DNA of 64,000 nucleotides from positions 124,001 through 188,000 of the forward strand of contig SUXC01000001.1 in NCBI GenBank assembly GCA_015061165.1, read 5' to 3'. Each line of letters starts with the position of its first letter. Within the stretch, counting starts at the first letter, position 1. Source of the DNA: Bacteroidales bacterium. Lineage in GTDB: Bacteria; Bacteroidota; Bacteroidia; Bacteroidales; Paludibacteraceae. The notes under the pieces were generated by a model. The model did no database searches. It was not told where the DNA came from and was given only the letters and a program-made list of their open reading frames with translations. Position numbers and translations under genes: made by a program. Below, in pieces: positions 17,679 to 27,176 of this stretch.

Positions 17679-18182
17679 CTAAGACGGTAAATTGTTAATG
17701 ATATCATCTATTTCCTCTTCGGTGATTTCACGGAAGACATCCCAACCTACAGGTGGGTATTCTTCTCCTAATGCTATTACTCCAGAAACTTCAATCCAAG
17801 CCATAGGAGAAGATAACTCAACAGTTACTTCTACATGGTTGGTAGTAGATGGCCCTGCAGTAATGTCTTTAGTCGAAATAGCAGGAACATTGTCGGCAGA
17901 GCCAATCAAATATATAGCACCAGATGATGCCGTAACTATAAATGCGCACTTGCGCTCCCGAAATGAAAACGGAACAATAAAGGATAGCAATACTTTACGG
18001 TTGCTTCCGTTGTTTTCATTGCTATCGCTTATCTCCAGCTTTGGATCACCGACAAATGAAAATGGGGTGAACTGCAGATGAGTAATGTCCGGTGATATAC
18101 CAGACATCGCCTGTAGTTCAATACTTGAGTCGATATCCAAAGCAGATATAAATGCTATCGATTTTATTCCAGGTACTCTCAT
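17679..18182 (-). CDS. Hypothetical phage protein
   Basis: 167 aa ORF, overlaps the neighbouring gene start. Confidence 0.5.
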   Translation of the reverse strand: MRVPGIKSIAFISALDIDSSIELQAMSGISPDITHLQFTPFSFVGDPKLEISDSNENNGSNRKVLLSFIVPFSFRERKCAFIVTASSGAIYLIGSADNVPAISTKDITAGPSTTNHVEVTVELSSPMAWIEVSGVIALGEEYPPVGWDVFREITEEEIDDIINNLPS

Positions 18183-18751
18183 TCGGTTTTATTTTTAGAT
18201 TTGGATTTATAGCAAAGGTCATACAAGCGGCTCCAGATTTTTTTAATGGCCTCAATATTAGTTTCTGTACATTCGATGCCATTGTTCTCCATGAACGCTT
18301 GAACGGTCAGTTCTCGCGAAGGCTTGTAAGATCCTTTTTGTTCAGAAGCGAAGTAAATCTTATTGATGTATTTCGTGAGCTCCATCTTAAAATGATTGCG
18401 AGCAGTTTGCTCCAATAAGGATTTGCTCTTTGGAGAAAGGTAGTTATATGTAGCTGCAGGCTTATGAACAAAATTGGGGATAACCAGGCAGATAGTAGCT
18501 TCCTTGCTTGGAAGGACGCATATATTATCTGGCTGCTTGGATAGGCACATCTCCAATATATTACGCTCTGCAGACCCTCGACGCGTATCCACAGGATCTA
18601 GTTCGGTGACAGGAGCGCTGCAGTCGTATATGTATGGAGAAATATGCTCATCTTCTGAGTGTTTAAGGCGGTACATTTCGTGAGCATACCACTGTGCCAA
18701 ATACACAGGCCAGTTCAGATATAAGTAATATGAATTGCGATGATTTTTCAC
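18179..18751 (-). CDS. Hypothetical phage protein
   Basis: 190 aa ORF with promoter TTTG-N20-TACCTTTG upstream (~18756-18787, minus). Confidence 0.5.
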   Translation of the reverse strand: MKNHRNSYYLYLNWPVYLAQWYAHEMYRLKHSEDEHISPYIYDCSAPVTELDPVDTRRGSAERNILEMCLSKQPDNICVLPSKEATICLVIPNFVHKPAATYNYLSPKSKSLLEQTARNHFKMELTKYINKIYFASEQKGSYKPSRELTVQAFMENNGIECTETNIEAIKKIWSRLYDLCYKSKSKNKTE

Positions 18752-18790
18752 GGTGCAAAGGTACGGTTTTTTGTAGGAATAGCCAAATAA

Positions 18791-19081
18791 TTACAGGCAC
18801 AAGATGAACCCATCTTTTTCATTCCAATCGAAAGCTATCTCTAATTGTTTTCCTTCTTGCACGGGAGCGGTAGCACGCTGCATTACGCCCTCAATTAAGG
18901 TGCGTTCGATTGGCGAAAGATTTGGACATTGCAATTTACGATAGACCGAAGTTTTAGTCCATCCACCCCAATACTTTAGGGTACTCATAATGCGTTTCCT
19001 CGTTTTAGAAGGAAGGGCATTGTATTCATTTAAGTAATCTTTGGAAATGCTACTCATAGCTGCCTCTCCTAAAATGTGCAA
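18791..19081 (-). CDS. Small hypothetical (possible DNA-binding) phage protein
   Basis: 96 aa; promoter TTTG-N20-TACCTTTG upstream on the minus strand. Confidence 0.45.
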   Translation of the reverse strand: MHILGEAAMSSISKDYLNEYNALPSKTRKRIMSTLKYWGGWTKTSVYRKLQCPNLSPIERTLIEGVMQRATAPVQEGKQLEIAFDWNEKDGFILCL

Positions 19082-19276
19082 TTATTAAGATAGGGCAGCG
19101 GTCATGGTTGCGACTGCAAAGGTACGATTTTTTTGCCACATGACCAAACTTAGCTCACAAATTGCCGAAAATTATATGCAAAATCTAAGAAGTGGAAAAA
19201 CATATTGATTTTGTTTCTTTTGTGTTATTTTCTTGATTTATAGTTATTTGTATAGAAACAAAGCGAGAAACATTTG

Positions 19277-19322
19277 GAAACAAAAAGAAACAAAAAGAAA
19301 CAAAAAGAAACAAAAAGAAACA
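19277..19322. repeat. 10-bp tandem repeats GAAACAAAAA (iteron-like)
   Basis: Four full copies at 19277-19316 and a partial fifth, plus scattered GAAACAAA motifs nearby. Confidence 0.9.
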
Positions 19323-19550
19323 ATTTTCCTGCCTATTGTTTCGCGATAATTCGCTGAATAGTAACAAAATAACCCCATTCGCAGCAAAAAGAAACAAAAT
19401 TTTTGCATCGCGACAATTTTTACTCCGCTTCTACTCCTTCCCCATATTTATCGGCGGACACAAAAAAAACGGCAAAAGTGCCGTTTTTTAAGATTTTGAT
19501 GTTTCCAAGTGGTCAGCAGAGCGGTCGCTGTGATGCCACTGGCCGATGGA

Positions 19551-22226
19551 TTAAAAGTAATCGGGAGAATCATCCACTTTCATGTCCGGTGACATGTCAG
19601 AAGCGGGGCTAATGGTAGAGCCTGGAGCGATGCTTGAGGTGCCTGGAGCGGTGGATGGTGATGTGAAGAGGGTTGGGGCTGGTGTATTGACCTTGGAGGC
19701 GGTAGATTTTTCGTTGCCGACGGTGTCTTTCTTCTTCTCCTTCAGCTTTTCATACTCTGCCGAAGTGAGGAACGCCATGGCATCAAACTCATATGGTCGG
19801 CACTGCTTGCCTCGTGTTGGCCATATAACTTCGCCCTCGTCCTGAGTGAGGTTTGGATCCATGCGTTTCATCTCTTTAGTGATACGGAATGGCATCTTGT
19901 GCTTGCCACTCTCTGCCACTTGAGTAACGCCCTTCATCTCCTTTAATATATTGTGTATATAGTTCTGGTCTTTGCGTTTGGCATCGGGCACATTCTCCCA
20001 GATATACGCCACATCGAAATGCAACTTGAGCTTGCCCGTGTCCATAAACATCTCATGGAGAAAGTCACACAACGAGCTCTCGAAGTTAGAACTGGTGCCC
20101 TCCATCATCTTGTAGAGGTCTTCGTTGGTTAGACGGCTACTGTTGAACCACATACGGTCCTCCTTTTCCTTAACAAACATCTTGCCACGCTCCCAGCGTT
20201 GCTTGAGATAGAATAGGAATGCCTGCACCTCGCTCTCGATATTGTCTTCAAAGCTTTGGTCGAACTCCGAGTCAGCTGCCCATGGAGTGAGGCGCATGAC
20301 CCAAAAGCGCACCTCGTCCTTGGCGATGAAGACTCCTTTCTTCACCTCGTTGGAGCAAAGCACGAACTTGCAGAACGCAGGCACCTCCTTCTTATCCTTA
20401 CCTTTCTTCTCAATGTGCATGGTGCGAGCAGTGGACTTGTGCTTGAGCAATTCGCCTACTTCTTTGTTATCACCAAGGCACGACTCATCCACTCCGACGA
20501 TAAGCTTGCCAGCGAGTAAAGAATTGAACTTAGACATGATGAGATCATTATCACCAATAACCGCGTTATTACCGTATATATATTTGAGCAAATTGAGGAA
20601 ACTAGTTTTTCCAGTTTTGCGCTCCTTGCTGACAAGCATGATGATAGGCAAGAATTGGAGTGGACGGAAGTAGGTGAGCGTAATCCAATCGAGCAGCATC
20701 TCATAGTAGTGGAACTGCTCCTCTGGATACTCCTTGGTGATTTGGCGGAGTAGTTTTTCAATGGTTGGCCACTTGCCCTCGATGGGCTTATAGTTGAGTG
20801 GGCTATACATATTGAAGAAGCGATATCCAGCGGGATTGATTATCTCCTGCGAGAAGTTCTCATGGTCGGGCTGGATGGTATAATCGATGTAATGCTTGTA
20901 TTGGTACAGGCGTTTGCTTGTACCATCGCCGTATCGAGCATTGATGACCTTATCGGCTTGCGGATAGAACTCAATGCGGCTACCCTTGGCGTTGGGGATA
21001 GGTTCCTCTGTCACCAGCACAATCTCTGAGCCAATCGCCACATAATCCTTCAGGGTATTATCGAGGGCTTGCACGAGCTTCTTTTCGGCAGCATTGTAGA
21101 AGTACACGCCACCGTTGTACTTGAAACGGCTTGAGCCAATCACATGCTGCCAAGCGGTATAGAACTGCTCGGGGTTGGAGCAATTGAATACGCCACGGAT
21201 CTTCGTGTCGTTGCAAGTGCGGAGATTGGTTTTCTTGAAATATATACCAGGGCGACCAGGGTTGTTGAGATCTTCGGCAATCTTGGCGGTATGGTCGCGG
21301 AACTCTGGATCCACGAGCAGGTCGTCCAAGCCCTTAGGGCTATCATTGACGGTGCGAGCTTTGCCCGTCTTCTCGTCGATGATATCTCTGTCCTCACGCA
21401 TTTTATTAACATAGGCGAAGAACAACTCACATGGCTCGCCCTTTTGGTTCTTAAACTCCAGCAGCATATCCTTGAGCTTGAGCAGCGAGTTCATGAACGA
21501 ATATGGCCGCTTGCTCAAATTCGGCTCACGCCCTTCTTGCAAATCAATGACGGCATCTTTACCAAGGTCGGTGCAATCGCCATCGTAGAGGATGACGATA
21601 TTATTGGGCTTGACGGTATTGAGCAGTCGCACAATATCTGGATAGAGCTGCTTGGATTTGCTGTCGGCGAACAGGGTGATAGAGCCGAGCCCTACCACTG
21701 CCATGCTGTGCACACTGGCAACCATGGCTTTCATATAGCCCTCGGTGAGGACGACCGTCTCAATATGTTCACCCTTGCGGAAAGACTCGTAAAGGGTAGG
21801 AGGGAAGAATGGGTATGTACCTTTCTTTGTCTCACCTCCAGGGAACTTGTATTTGGGCTGCCCAGGATTTTCAGCGAGCCACTGGGGGTTGCGCCTGGTG
21901 ATGAAGTATGTCTCCTCTGCAACATAATCGGAGTATTTAGGCTGCTTGTCGCTTTCGTAGCGAATCAAGCGGCCATCCAGGGTGTAGGGGAACATTCGTA
22001 TATTGTCATTCTCATCGGATTGAAACAGTGGGAATGGATCTGCAATGAGATTACCATTCTCGTCCTTGAGCCATTGTTCGCGCTTCTCGCCATTCACCTC
22101 ATAAGAGTGTTTGCGCTTCTTGGCTGGCGTGAGGCGGTCAATCCACAATGGCACGCTGCATTGTTCTTCAGTTAGTCCCAGCAGGTCATAAACGCGCTGC
22201 TGTAGATACGATTTCTTCTCCTCCAT
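19551..22226 (-). CDS. Phage DNA primase/SF3 helicase (Toprim-like plus D5/P4-type ATPase)
   Basis: VVLTEGYMKAMVASVHSMAVVGLGS...NNIVILYDGD (Toprim-like); SKERKTGKTSFLNLL Walker A; VGVDESCLGDN Walker B; FVLCSNE sensor motif. Confidence 0.8.
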   Translation of the reverse strand: MEEKKSYLQQRVYDLLGLTEEQCSVPLWIDRLTPAKKRKHSYEVNGEKREQWLKDENGNLIADPFPLFQSDENDNIRMFPYTLDGRLIRYESDKQPKYSDYVAEETYFITRRNPQWLAENPGQPKYKFPGGETKKGTYPFFPPTLYESFRKGEHIETVVLTEGYMKAMVASVHSMAVVGLGSITLFADSKSKQLYPDIVRLLNTVKPNNIVILYDGDCTDLGKDAVIDLQEGREPNLSKRPYSFMNSLLKLKDMLLEFKNQKGEPCELFFAYVNKMREDRDIIDEKTGKARTVNDSPKGLDDLLVDPEFRDHTAKIAEDLNNPGRPGIYFKKTNLRTCNDTKIRGVFNCSNPEQFYTAWQHVIGSSRFKYNGGVYFYNAAEKKLVQALDNTLKDYVAIGSEIVLVTEEPIPNAKGSRIEFYPQADKVINARYGDGTSKRLYQYKHYIDYTIQPDHENFSQEIINPAGYRFFNMYSPLNYKPIEGKWPTIEKLLRQITKEYPEEQFHYYEMLLDWITLTYFRPLQFLPIIMLVSKERKTGKTSFLNLLKYIYGNNAVIGDNDLIMSKFNSLLAGKLIVGVDESCLGDNKEVGELLKHKSTARTMHIEKKGKDKKEVPAFCKFVLCSNEVKKGVFIAKDEVRFWVMRLTPWAADSEFDQSFEDNIESEVQAFLFYLKQRWERGKMFVKEKEDRMWFNSSRLTNEDLYKMMEGTSSNFESSLCDFLHEMFMDTGKLKLHFDVAYIWENVPDAKRKDQNYIHNILKEMKGVTQVAESGKHKMPFRITKEMKRMDPNLTQDEGEVIWPTRGKQCRPYEFDAMAFLTSAEYEKLKEKKKDTVGNEKSTASKVNTPAPTLFTSPSTAPGTSSIAPGSTISPASDMSPDMKVDDSPDYF

Positions 22227-22236
22227 AATATTATGA

Positions 22237-22554
22237 TTAACTGATTATCTGTAAGAAATAGCAAGCGATACTTGTCATATCCATATCTGCAGGCACCTCA
22301 ACCTTAATAATGACTACAGGCGTGATGACAAAATCGCGTGAGGCATCTTTATCGGGACGGTGGAGTAGGATATTATGCTTGCTCCATGCACGGAACTGGA
22401 CTAGAGAAGTCTTCTCCTGGTCTTCAATTTGTGCTACAATCGATCTTCGGTCGCGCTCATCAGGACAGCGTAAAGTAACATCGTATCTTTTCTGCCCGTG
22501 TTCAGAGCACGAACGAATATCTATCAAATCTACATTAGAAACCATAATTCTCAA
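22237..22554 (-). CDS. Hypothetical phage early protein
   Basis: 105 aa ORF in the early operon. Confidence 0.45.
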   Translation of the reverse strand: MRIMVSNVDLIDIRSCSEHGQKRYDVTLRCPDERDRRSIVAQIEDQEKTSLVQFRAWSKHNILLHRPDKDASRDFVITPVVIIKVEVPADMDMTSIACYFLQIIS

Positions 22555-22615
22555 TATTTTACAAAAAAAACGGGGGAGGAGGGCACTCCCCCTGCAACCA
22601 TAACCGCTCCCTGTC

Positions 22616-22972
22616 TTATTGATTCGACTGACCCTCAGGTTGTTTTTCTAATAGTTCAATCAGGCTCGCGATGTGTTTGGGGTGATGGGAGCCTGCGATG
22701 TACCAATAAAAGGCAATCTGACGAATGTTCTCGCGAATGTTCTCATAGGATTGCACTTGTGCCTGGTAGTCCTCATCATTCATATCCCCACGCGATGGCG
22801 CTGGCAGGTATTGCGCAAAGTACTCATCAAACAACATCGTGCAGCATGCGTGCGCTGCAACTACGCTGTCAGGCGACTCTTTGATTTGTTGCAATAGCTC
22901 TTCAGGCGTAACCTGCGATACTTTGAGCAATAGTTCTTTTAGTTGTTGCTCATCAGTTTTTTTCTTTTTCAT
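22616..22972 (-). CDS. Hypothetical phage early protein
   Basis: 118 aa ORF in the early operon. Confidence 0.45.
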   Translation of the reverse strand: MKKKKTDEQQLKELLLKVSQVTPEELLQQIKESPDSVVAAHACCTMLFDEYFAQYLPAPSRGDMNDEDYQAQVQSYENIRENIRQIAFYWYIAGSHHPKHIASLIELLEKQPEGQSNQ

Positions 22973-22984
22973 ATATATTCAAAT

Positions 22985-23238
22985 TTAATAATTGTCAAAC
23001 TTACCATCGGGCGTGTGCGAAATTCCCTAAAGCGACAAGGCGGCTCCAAATGTTATAGGGCATCTTAATAGCCCACTACCTTGCAAAGCGAGGATCAGCA
23101 GCCACATTCACTGTCTTATCCGATGGTGTTTTAAGATGCGGTTACGCTGGATGATCATGTCCCCCGACCCAGTAAAAACGAAGAACATGACTCACTTGCC
23201 CCATCTTAATAGGGCACTACCTGCTATTGTATGTCAAA
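22985..23238 (-). ncRNA. Possible structured non-coding RNA in the phage early region
   Basis: ~250 bp gap with repeated GCATCTTAATAGCCCACTACCT / CCATCTTAATAGGGCACTACCT blocks and a TCATGT...ACATGA stem. Confidence 0.35.
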
Positions 23239-23240
23239 GA

Positions 23241-23735
23241 TCAATTGCTTTTGAGAATGCGCTGCATCTCATCGGCTATCATTTGAGGGAACTCGTATGA
23301 ATCCCAACCTTCCATCTTGCAGATCATCATGTCCGTTGCAATATCTGAAAGCATATGGGCAATGAACTGATGACGGGCGAGGGCTTGAAGATTACGCCTA
23401 TTCTCTTGAGTGGCCATGTAAGAGGATAGTGGAACACCTTCCTTCTTACTGGGCTTTGGCTTGGGTATCAATACGGCGCTACTCGCTTTACATTCCAAGC
23501 CATCTATCTTTGCAGGAGTAACACATTGCAGAACGATTGGCTTTCGCTCGTCAGGTGGAGTACTGAAGCGTGATATTCCTCTTTGTGCCATCACATGAGC
23601 AGCCATTTGCCAGTAATACTGTGCATTTACTCGCTTGCGACTATTCCTGGTGTATTTACCACCGATAGAGTTAGCGAGGTTTACAATGCGCTGCACCTGC
23701 TTTCGTATGTCATTTAATGATTTGTCCATTGTCAC
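23241..23735 (-). CDS. Hypothetical phage early protein
   Basis: 164 aa ORF. Confidence 0.45.
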   Translation of the reverse strand: MTMDKSLNDIRKQVQRIVNLANSIGGKYTRNSRKRVNAQYYWQMAAHVMAQRGISRFSTPPDERKPIVLQCVTPAKIDGLECKASSAVLIPKPKPSKKEGVPLSSYMATQENRRNLQALARHQFIAHMLSDIATDMMICKMEGWDSYEFPQMIADEMQRILKSN

Positions 23736-24163
23736 TCCTCCTCAACTTTTGGCAGTACTGGAACATGCATCCAATAGTCGGGTTTGTTGGTACTATAACT
23801 ATTGAACACGCCGTTCTCAAATGTAGCTACATTAACACCAAAGCCAGTCTTATCACGGAATGCGATATATACGACTTCACCTTCTTTAGGAAGATCTTTG
23901 TCCACACTTATCCATGGAAGTAGTCTAGAGTGAAATTCAAAAGTCTTATAGGTTATTATCGCCTCTTTACTGAGTCTTTCAAACTCTTTTATTTGCTTCT
24001 TGCTTAGGATACAAAAAAATAATACAAATAACAATAGAGCCACAATGTGCAATAAATCCATATAAAACCACCAAAATTCATCTAACCATATAGGAGCAAG
24101 AATACTGCCTATCATAACGGCATTAGACATGTGTAAAAATATATACCACTTTTTCATAATCAA
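23732..24163 (-). CDS. Hypothetical membrane protein with DUF551-like C-terminus
   Basis: Two TM segments then WISVDKDLPKEGEVVYIAFRDKTG...DYWMHVPVLP, a DUF551-like pattern. Confidence 0.5.
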   Translation of the reverse strand: MIMKKWYIFLHMSNAVMIGSILAPIWLDEFWWFYMDLLHIVALLLFVLFFCILSKKQIKEFERLSKEAIITYKTFEFHSRLLPWISVDKDLPKEGEVVYIAFRDKTGFGVNVATFENGVFNSYSTNKPDYWMHVPVLPKVEEE

Positions 24164-24529
24164 TTAACTTTTGTGAATATCTCCCATAGTAGTACTTGCG
24201 TCGCCTTCTATTGACTGGCAATGAATATTACCGCAATTAACATTAGCGTCTCCCTTTATATTTCCATCTACATCAACGCTGCCGCAGTTTACTTTAACAC
24301 GATTAGCGTTGCCGTGTATATGGATCTTCTCGCATTGCTCCACCTCCAAGCGTTCTACATCTCCTTGGATGTTAATAGTTATCTCTGGATAGTCAGACGG
24401 GATAACTTGCTCTGAACCGTTGATGAGAATTTTTCCGCCCTTGATAACCATAGATTTAACAGAGCCAAATGTAGAACCATAGATTTTACCTACTGGACCG
24501 TTGAATACAATTTTGTCAGACATAATCAC
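24164..24529 (-). CDS. Hypothetical beta-repeat phage protein
   Basis: IKGDANVNCGNIHCQSIEGDASTTMGDIHKS-type short beta repeats. Confidence 0.45.
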   Translation of the reverse strand: MIMSDKIVFNGPVGKIYGSTFGSVKSMVIKGGKILINGSEQVIPSDYPEITINIQGDVERLEVEQCEKIHIHGNANRVKVNCGSVDVDGNIKGDANVNCGNIHCQSIEGDASTTMGDIHKS

Positions 24530-24534
24530 TTAAA

Positions 24535-24906
24535 TTAGATGTTCGTTTTACGGTTATCTTCAGCATGCACATTTATCCATGCTTTCACTTTCACAAGCCA
24601 CTCGTCTTTGTCTGCTACATACAGCCAGCAAAATCCTTCTACCAGCGGTATCTCTCGTTTGCCAAGCTTGTAGTCATGGATAGCAGATTGAATACGACCT
24701 GCGTTGATGAGCGTGGTGCGCTCTACTTCTGCGCAACTTTGGAAGTTATACTCCTCGCCGTCTGCGTCGATAGCAATGACAGGCTTTCCTCTGTAAACAG
24801 GCAGCATGCCTCTACGGTCAATAATCTTGCGAGCTTTAGAAAGGATTGTCCCCTCAAATACGGGTTGAACCTTTACTCGTTTTGCTACATCTTTTTTCAT
24901 ACTCAC
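24535..24906 (-). CDS. Hypothetical phage early protein
   Basis: 123 aa ORF. Confidence 0.45.
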   Translation of the reverse strand: MSMKKDVAKRVKVQPVFEGTILSKARKIIDRRGMLPVYRGKPVIAIDADGEEYNFQSCAEVERTTLINAGRIQSAIHDYKLGKREIPLVEGFCWLYVADKDEWLVKVKAWINVHAEDNRKTNI

Positions 24907-25109
24907 TCCTTATATATATAATTCATATCAGCAGCATCTTCATCTATCTCTTGAGCGGAGATTTCTGCGCCTTCAGTAAGTTGTTCTATCAAGTCAGAAT
25001 CTGACATAGCTATGGCATTGAAGATTTTAGCCTCTGCATCTGACTGATTATCTGCCTCAACGGAAATGGTAGCCGTTGCTGTTATTTCTACTTCAAACCA
25101 CATACTCAT
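24903..25109 (-). CDS. Small hypothetical phage protein
   Basis: 68 aa acidic ORF, overlapping ATGA arrangement. Confidence 0.45.
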   Translation of the reverse strand: MSMWFEVEITATATISVEADNQSDAEAKIFNAIAMSDSDLIEQLTEGAEISAQEIDEDAADMNYIYKE

Positions 25110-25381
25110 TCCTCCTTCTTTTCGAGTAAGTGAACACCAATGTTAAATGATCTCTTTAACAGAGTAATCTTGGCAAGTTCTTGCATTGTCGCATCTTTTA
25201 ATAATGAATCCATTATTATTGCTGCTTCATTAAATTTTGCTGCAATACGACCAGAACAAGAACATCCTTGTTCATCTTCATCAGGCTCTACACATATAAT
25301 TAAATATGCACGACCTTTTTTTTGCGCCCTCCATTCGGCGGCTTCAATTCCATCAATAGTGATGTTTACATCTTTGTCCAT
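25106..25381 (-). CDS. Small hypothetical phage protein
   Basis: 91 aa ORF, overlapping arrangement. Confidence 0.45.
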   Translation of the reverse strand: MDKDVNITIDGIEAAEWRAQKKGRAYLIICVEPDEDEQGCSCSGRIAAKFNEAAIIMDSLLKDATMQELAKITLLKRSFNIGVHLLEKKEE

Positions 25382-25406
25382 GATTTGCCCTCCATGATTT
25401 TAATAA

Positions 25407-25604
25407 TTAAACTTTGTATGGTTTTTCATAACCAAACTTTTCTGCGATGTGATTAATCTCTCCCCAGAACTGCGCTGCTGGTTCGAATGTGCCCCTGCGC
25501 CAATTCAAGAAAGTGACTTGAGAAACCAACTTCTCAACCTCGGTACGAATCGGCTGTGCATCGCCAACTCGCACATTCTCGTAAAAATTTTGAAATGTTG
25601 TCAT
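25407..25604 (-). CDS. Small hypothetical phage protein, first gene of the early operon
   Basis: ORF trimmed to MTTFQNFYENVRVGDAQ... Confidence 0.45.
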   Translation of the reverse strand: MTTFQNFYENVRVGDAQPIRTEVEKLVSQVTFLNWRRGTFEPAAQFWGEINHIAEKFGYEKPYKV

Positions 25605-25827
25605 TTTAATTTGTTGTTTTGTGTATTTATAACTACCTTTGCGCCTGCAAAGTTTATTTTGCGCTGCAAAAGTACAACAAATATTTGATACTACCAAATT
25701 TTTTACACAAAAAAGTTAAATAAACTGCATTTTATTTCACAAATTCGTGAAAATAAAGTGTGATTTGCTAAAATTTATCTAATCTAAATAAACATAATAT
25801 TAACAAAAAAACAACTAACTTTGCATT

Positions 25828-26148
25828 ATGATTGACTTACAAGCAAATCTTAAGGCAATCCTCAAAGAAAGAGGGATTTTGCAGAAAAATGTCGCACTGG
25901 CGATGGGAGTTACTGACTCGGCAGTCAGCAATTGGTTCAAGCGTAATGACGAAATGAAGTTTAGTACAATTACACAGATTTGTGAAAAACTAAACATTTC
26001 TATCGTGGATGTAGTAACTTACCCGAAAAAGTACATTCCTGAAGAAGAAATCAACCCTACTTGTGAAGAGTGTAAACACAAGGATGAGATGATAGAGAAT
26101 CTCTCGGAACTTCTTCGTATCTACAAGAAAGAATCAAAGAAAAAGTAG
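25828..26148 (+). CDS. XRE-family phage repressor-like regulator
   Basis: LKAILKERGILQKNVALAMGVTDSAVSNWFKRNDEMKFSTITQICEKLNISIVDV; HTH_3, divergent from the early operon. Confidence 0.75.
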   Translation: MIDLQANLKAILKERGILQKNVALAMGVTDSAVSNWFKRNDEMKFSTITQICEKLNISIVDVVTYPKKYIPEEEINPTCEECKHKDEMIENLSELLRIYKKESKKK

Positions 26149-26149
26149 T

Positions 26150-26374
26150 ATGGAACAATTTGAATTACTAAAAATTTTGCAAATCTCTACTTTGGCGAGA
26201 TTAGCAGCGAAAGGTGATGTAGAAAAAGAGAAAGTTATAATTTTCGAAATTACCGAATGTGTTCTCAATAAAATTGCACTTAAAAGTGAAATAGCAATTG
26301 GTATATACCACTCAATTGAATGTAAATGCAGTGAGGATGTTGCTAATGAATTAATTAATATGTACGGATTATAA
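26150..26374 (+). CDS. Small hypothetical protein cotranscribed with the repressor
   Basis: 74 aa ORF 2 bp downstream of the repressor. Confidence 0.45.
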   Translation: MEQFELLKILQISTLARLAAKGDVEKEKVIIFEITECVLNKIALKSEIAIGIYHSIECKCSEDVANELINMYGL

Positions 26375-26476
26375 AAAAGCAACCAAGAATATCCTACAGT
26401 ATTTCCCTTAATATACGCGCATTAGTCCCCTGCGCATTATGCGCGCGGGACGGTGCGAGTACAATATATAATATAA

Positions 26477-26518
26477 GACATATTTGGGACATATTTGGGA
26501 CATATTTGGGACATATCT
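26477..26518. repeat. 12-bp direct repeats GACATATTTGGG
   Basis: Three perfect tandem copies (26477-26512) plus a degenerate fourth. Confidence 0.9.
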
Positions 26519-26854
26519 GCCCTTTTATAAGACATAACTTTATTTTTTTTGAGTGGTCGAAAAAAGAAAGGATTTATTTTGCAAAAGAAAAAGAATGTTG
26601 TAATCAGCAGAAAATCAACAGTTTTTATTTTGCAATAAATAAACAAAGCACAAAGAAATAAAATAAAAAAAAACAGTAAATGCGCCTAATAAAAGTACTT
26701 TATAAGCCCTTTTATTCGCCCTTTAGACAGATGTATCAATTAAAAATGTGAGCGCAGCACTCACCGCTCACATACTCACAGGATACAGAGAAATAACTTG
26801 CTGGTAACTTGCCGAGTAGTCTTTCCACCAAGACTCTCGCCATCCCGACTAACC

Positions 26855-26890
26855 AAAGAAAGACTTACGGATTCGTAAGTCTTTCTTTTT
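26855..26890 (+). terminator. Rho-independent terminator
   Basis: AAAGAAAGACTTAC-GGATTC-GTAAGTCTTTCTTTTTT. Confidence 0.75.
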
Positions 26891-27176
26891 TGTGTCGATT
26901 ACGGGGAGGAAACCTTGATAGTCCTATTGGTAATCGAGTGGTATGCGAAGATCTGGCTGGGGAAAATGGTGCGTTTTGTAAAATACTATTTAGCAAAATA
27001 CAATTTTTTTCTAAAAAAATACACCTGACTTTTTGGTAATTCAAAAAAATATACTATCTTTGCAGCGTAATTTGCGGGAAAGTTTCCAATATGCAACTTT
27101 TGGACGCAAGCAAATTAGTTATAACTAACTAAAAACTAATACATTAAATTAAAAAACAATCTAATAAAAACAAACG

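Noticed and set aside
19277-19322. CRISPR or phase-variable coding repeat
   Set aside because: 10-bp units with no spacers and no spanning ORF; better described as iteron-like.
21144-22175. 343-aa plus-strand ORF
   Set aside because: Antisense to the well-supported primase-helicase gene, low-complexity composition, no recognisable motifs.
1-26400. Capsid-forming satellite lacking terminase and portal
   Set aside because: The left edge cuts through a portal-like gene, so the missing genes are probably outside the window.
26700-26900. tRNA-borne attachment site at the right prophage boundary
   Set aside because: Hairpins and a terminator are present, but no tRNA-like sequence or identifiable direct repeat could be supported.
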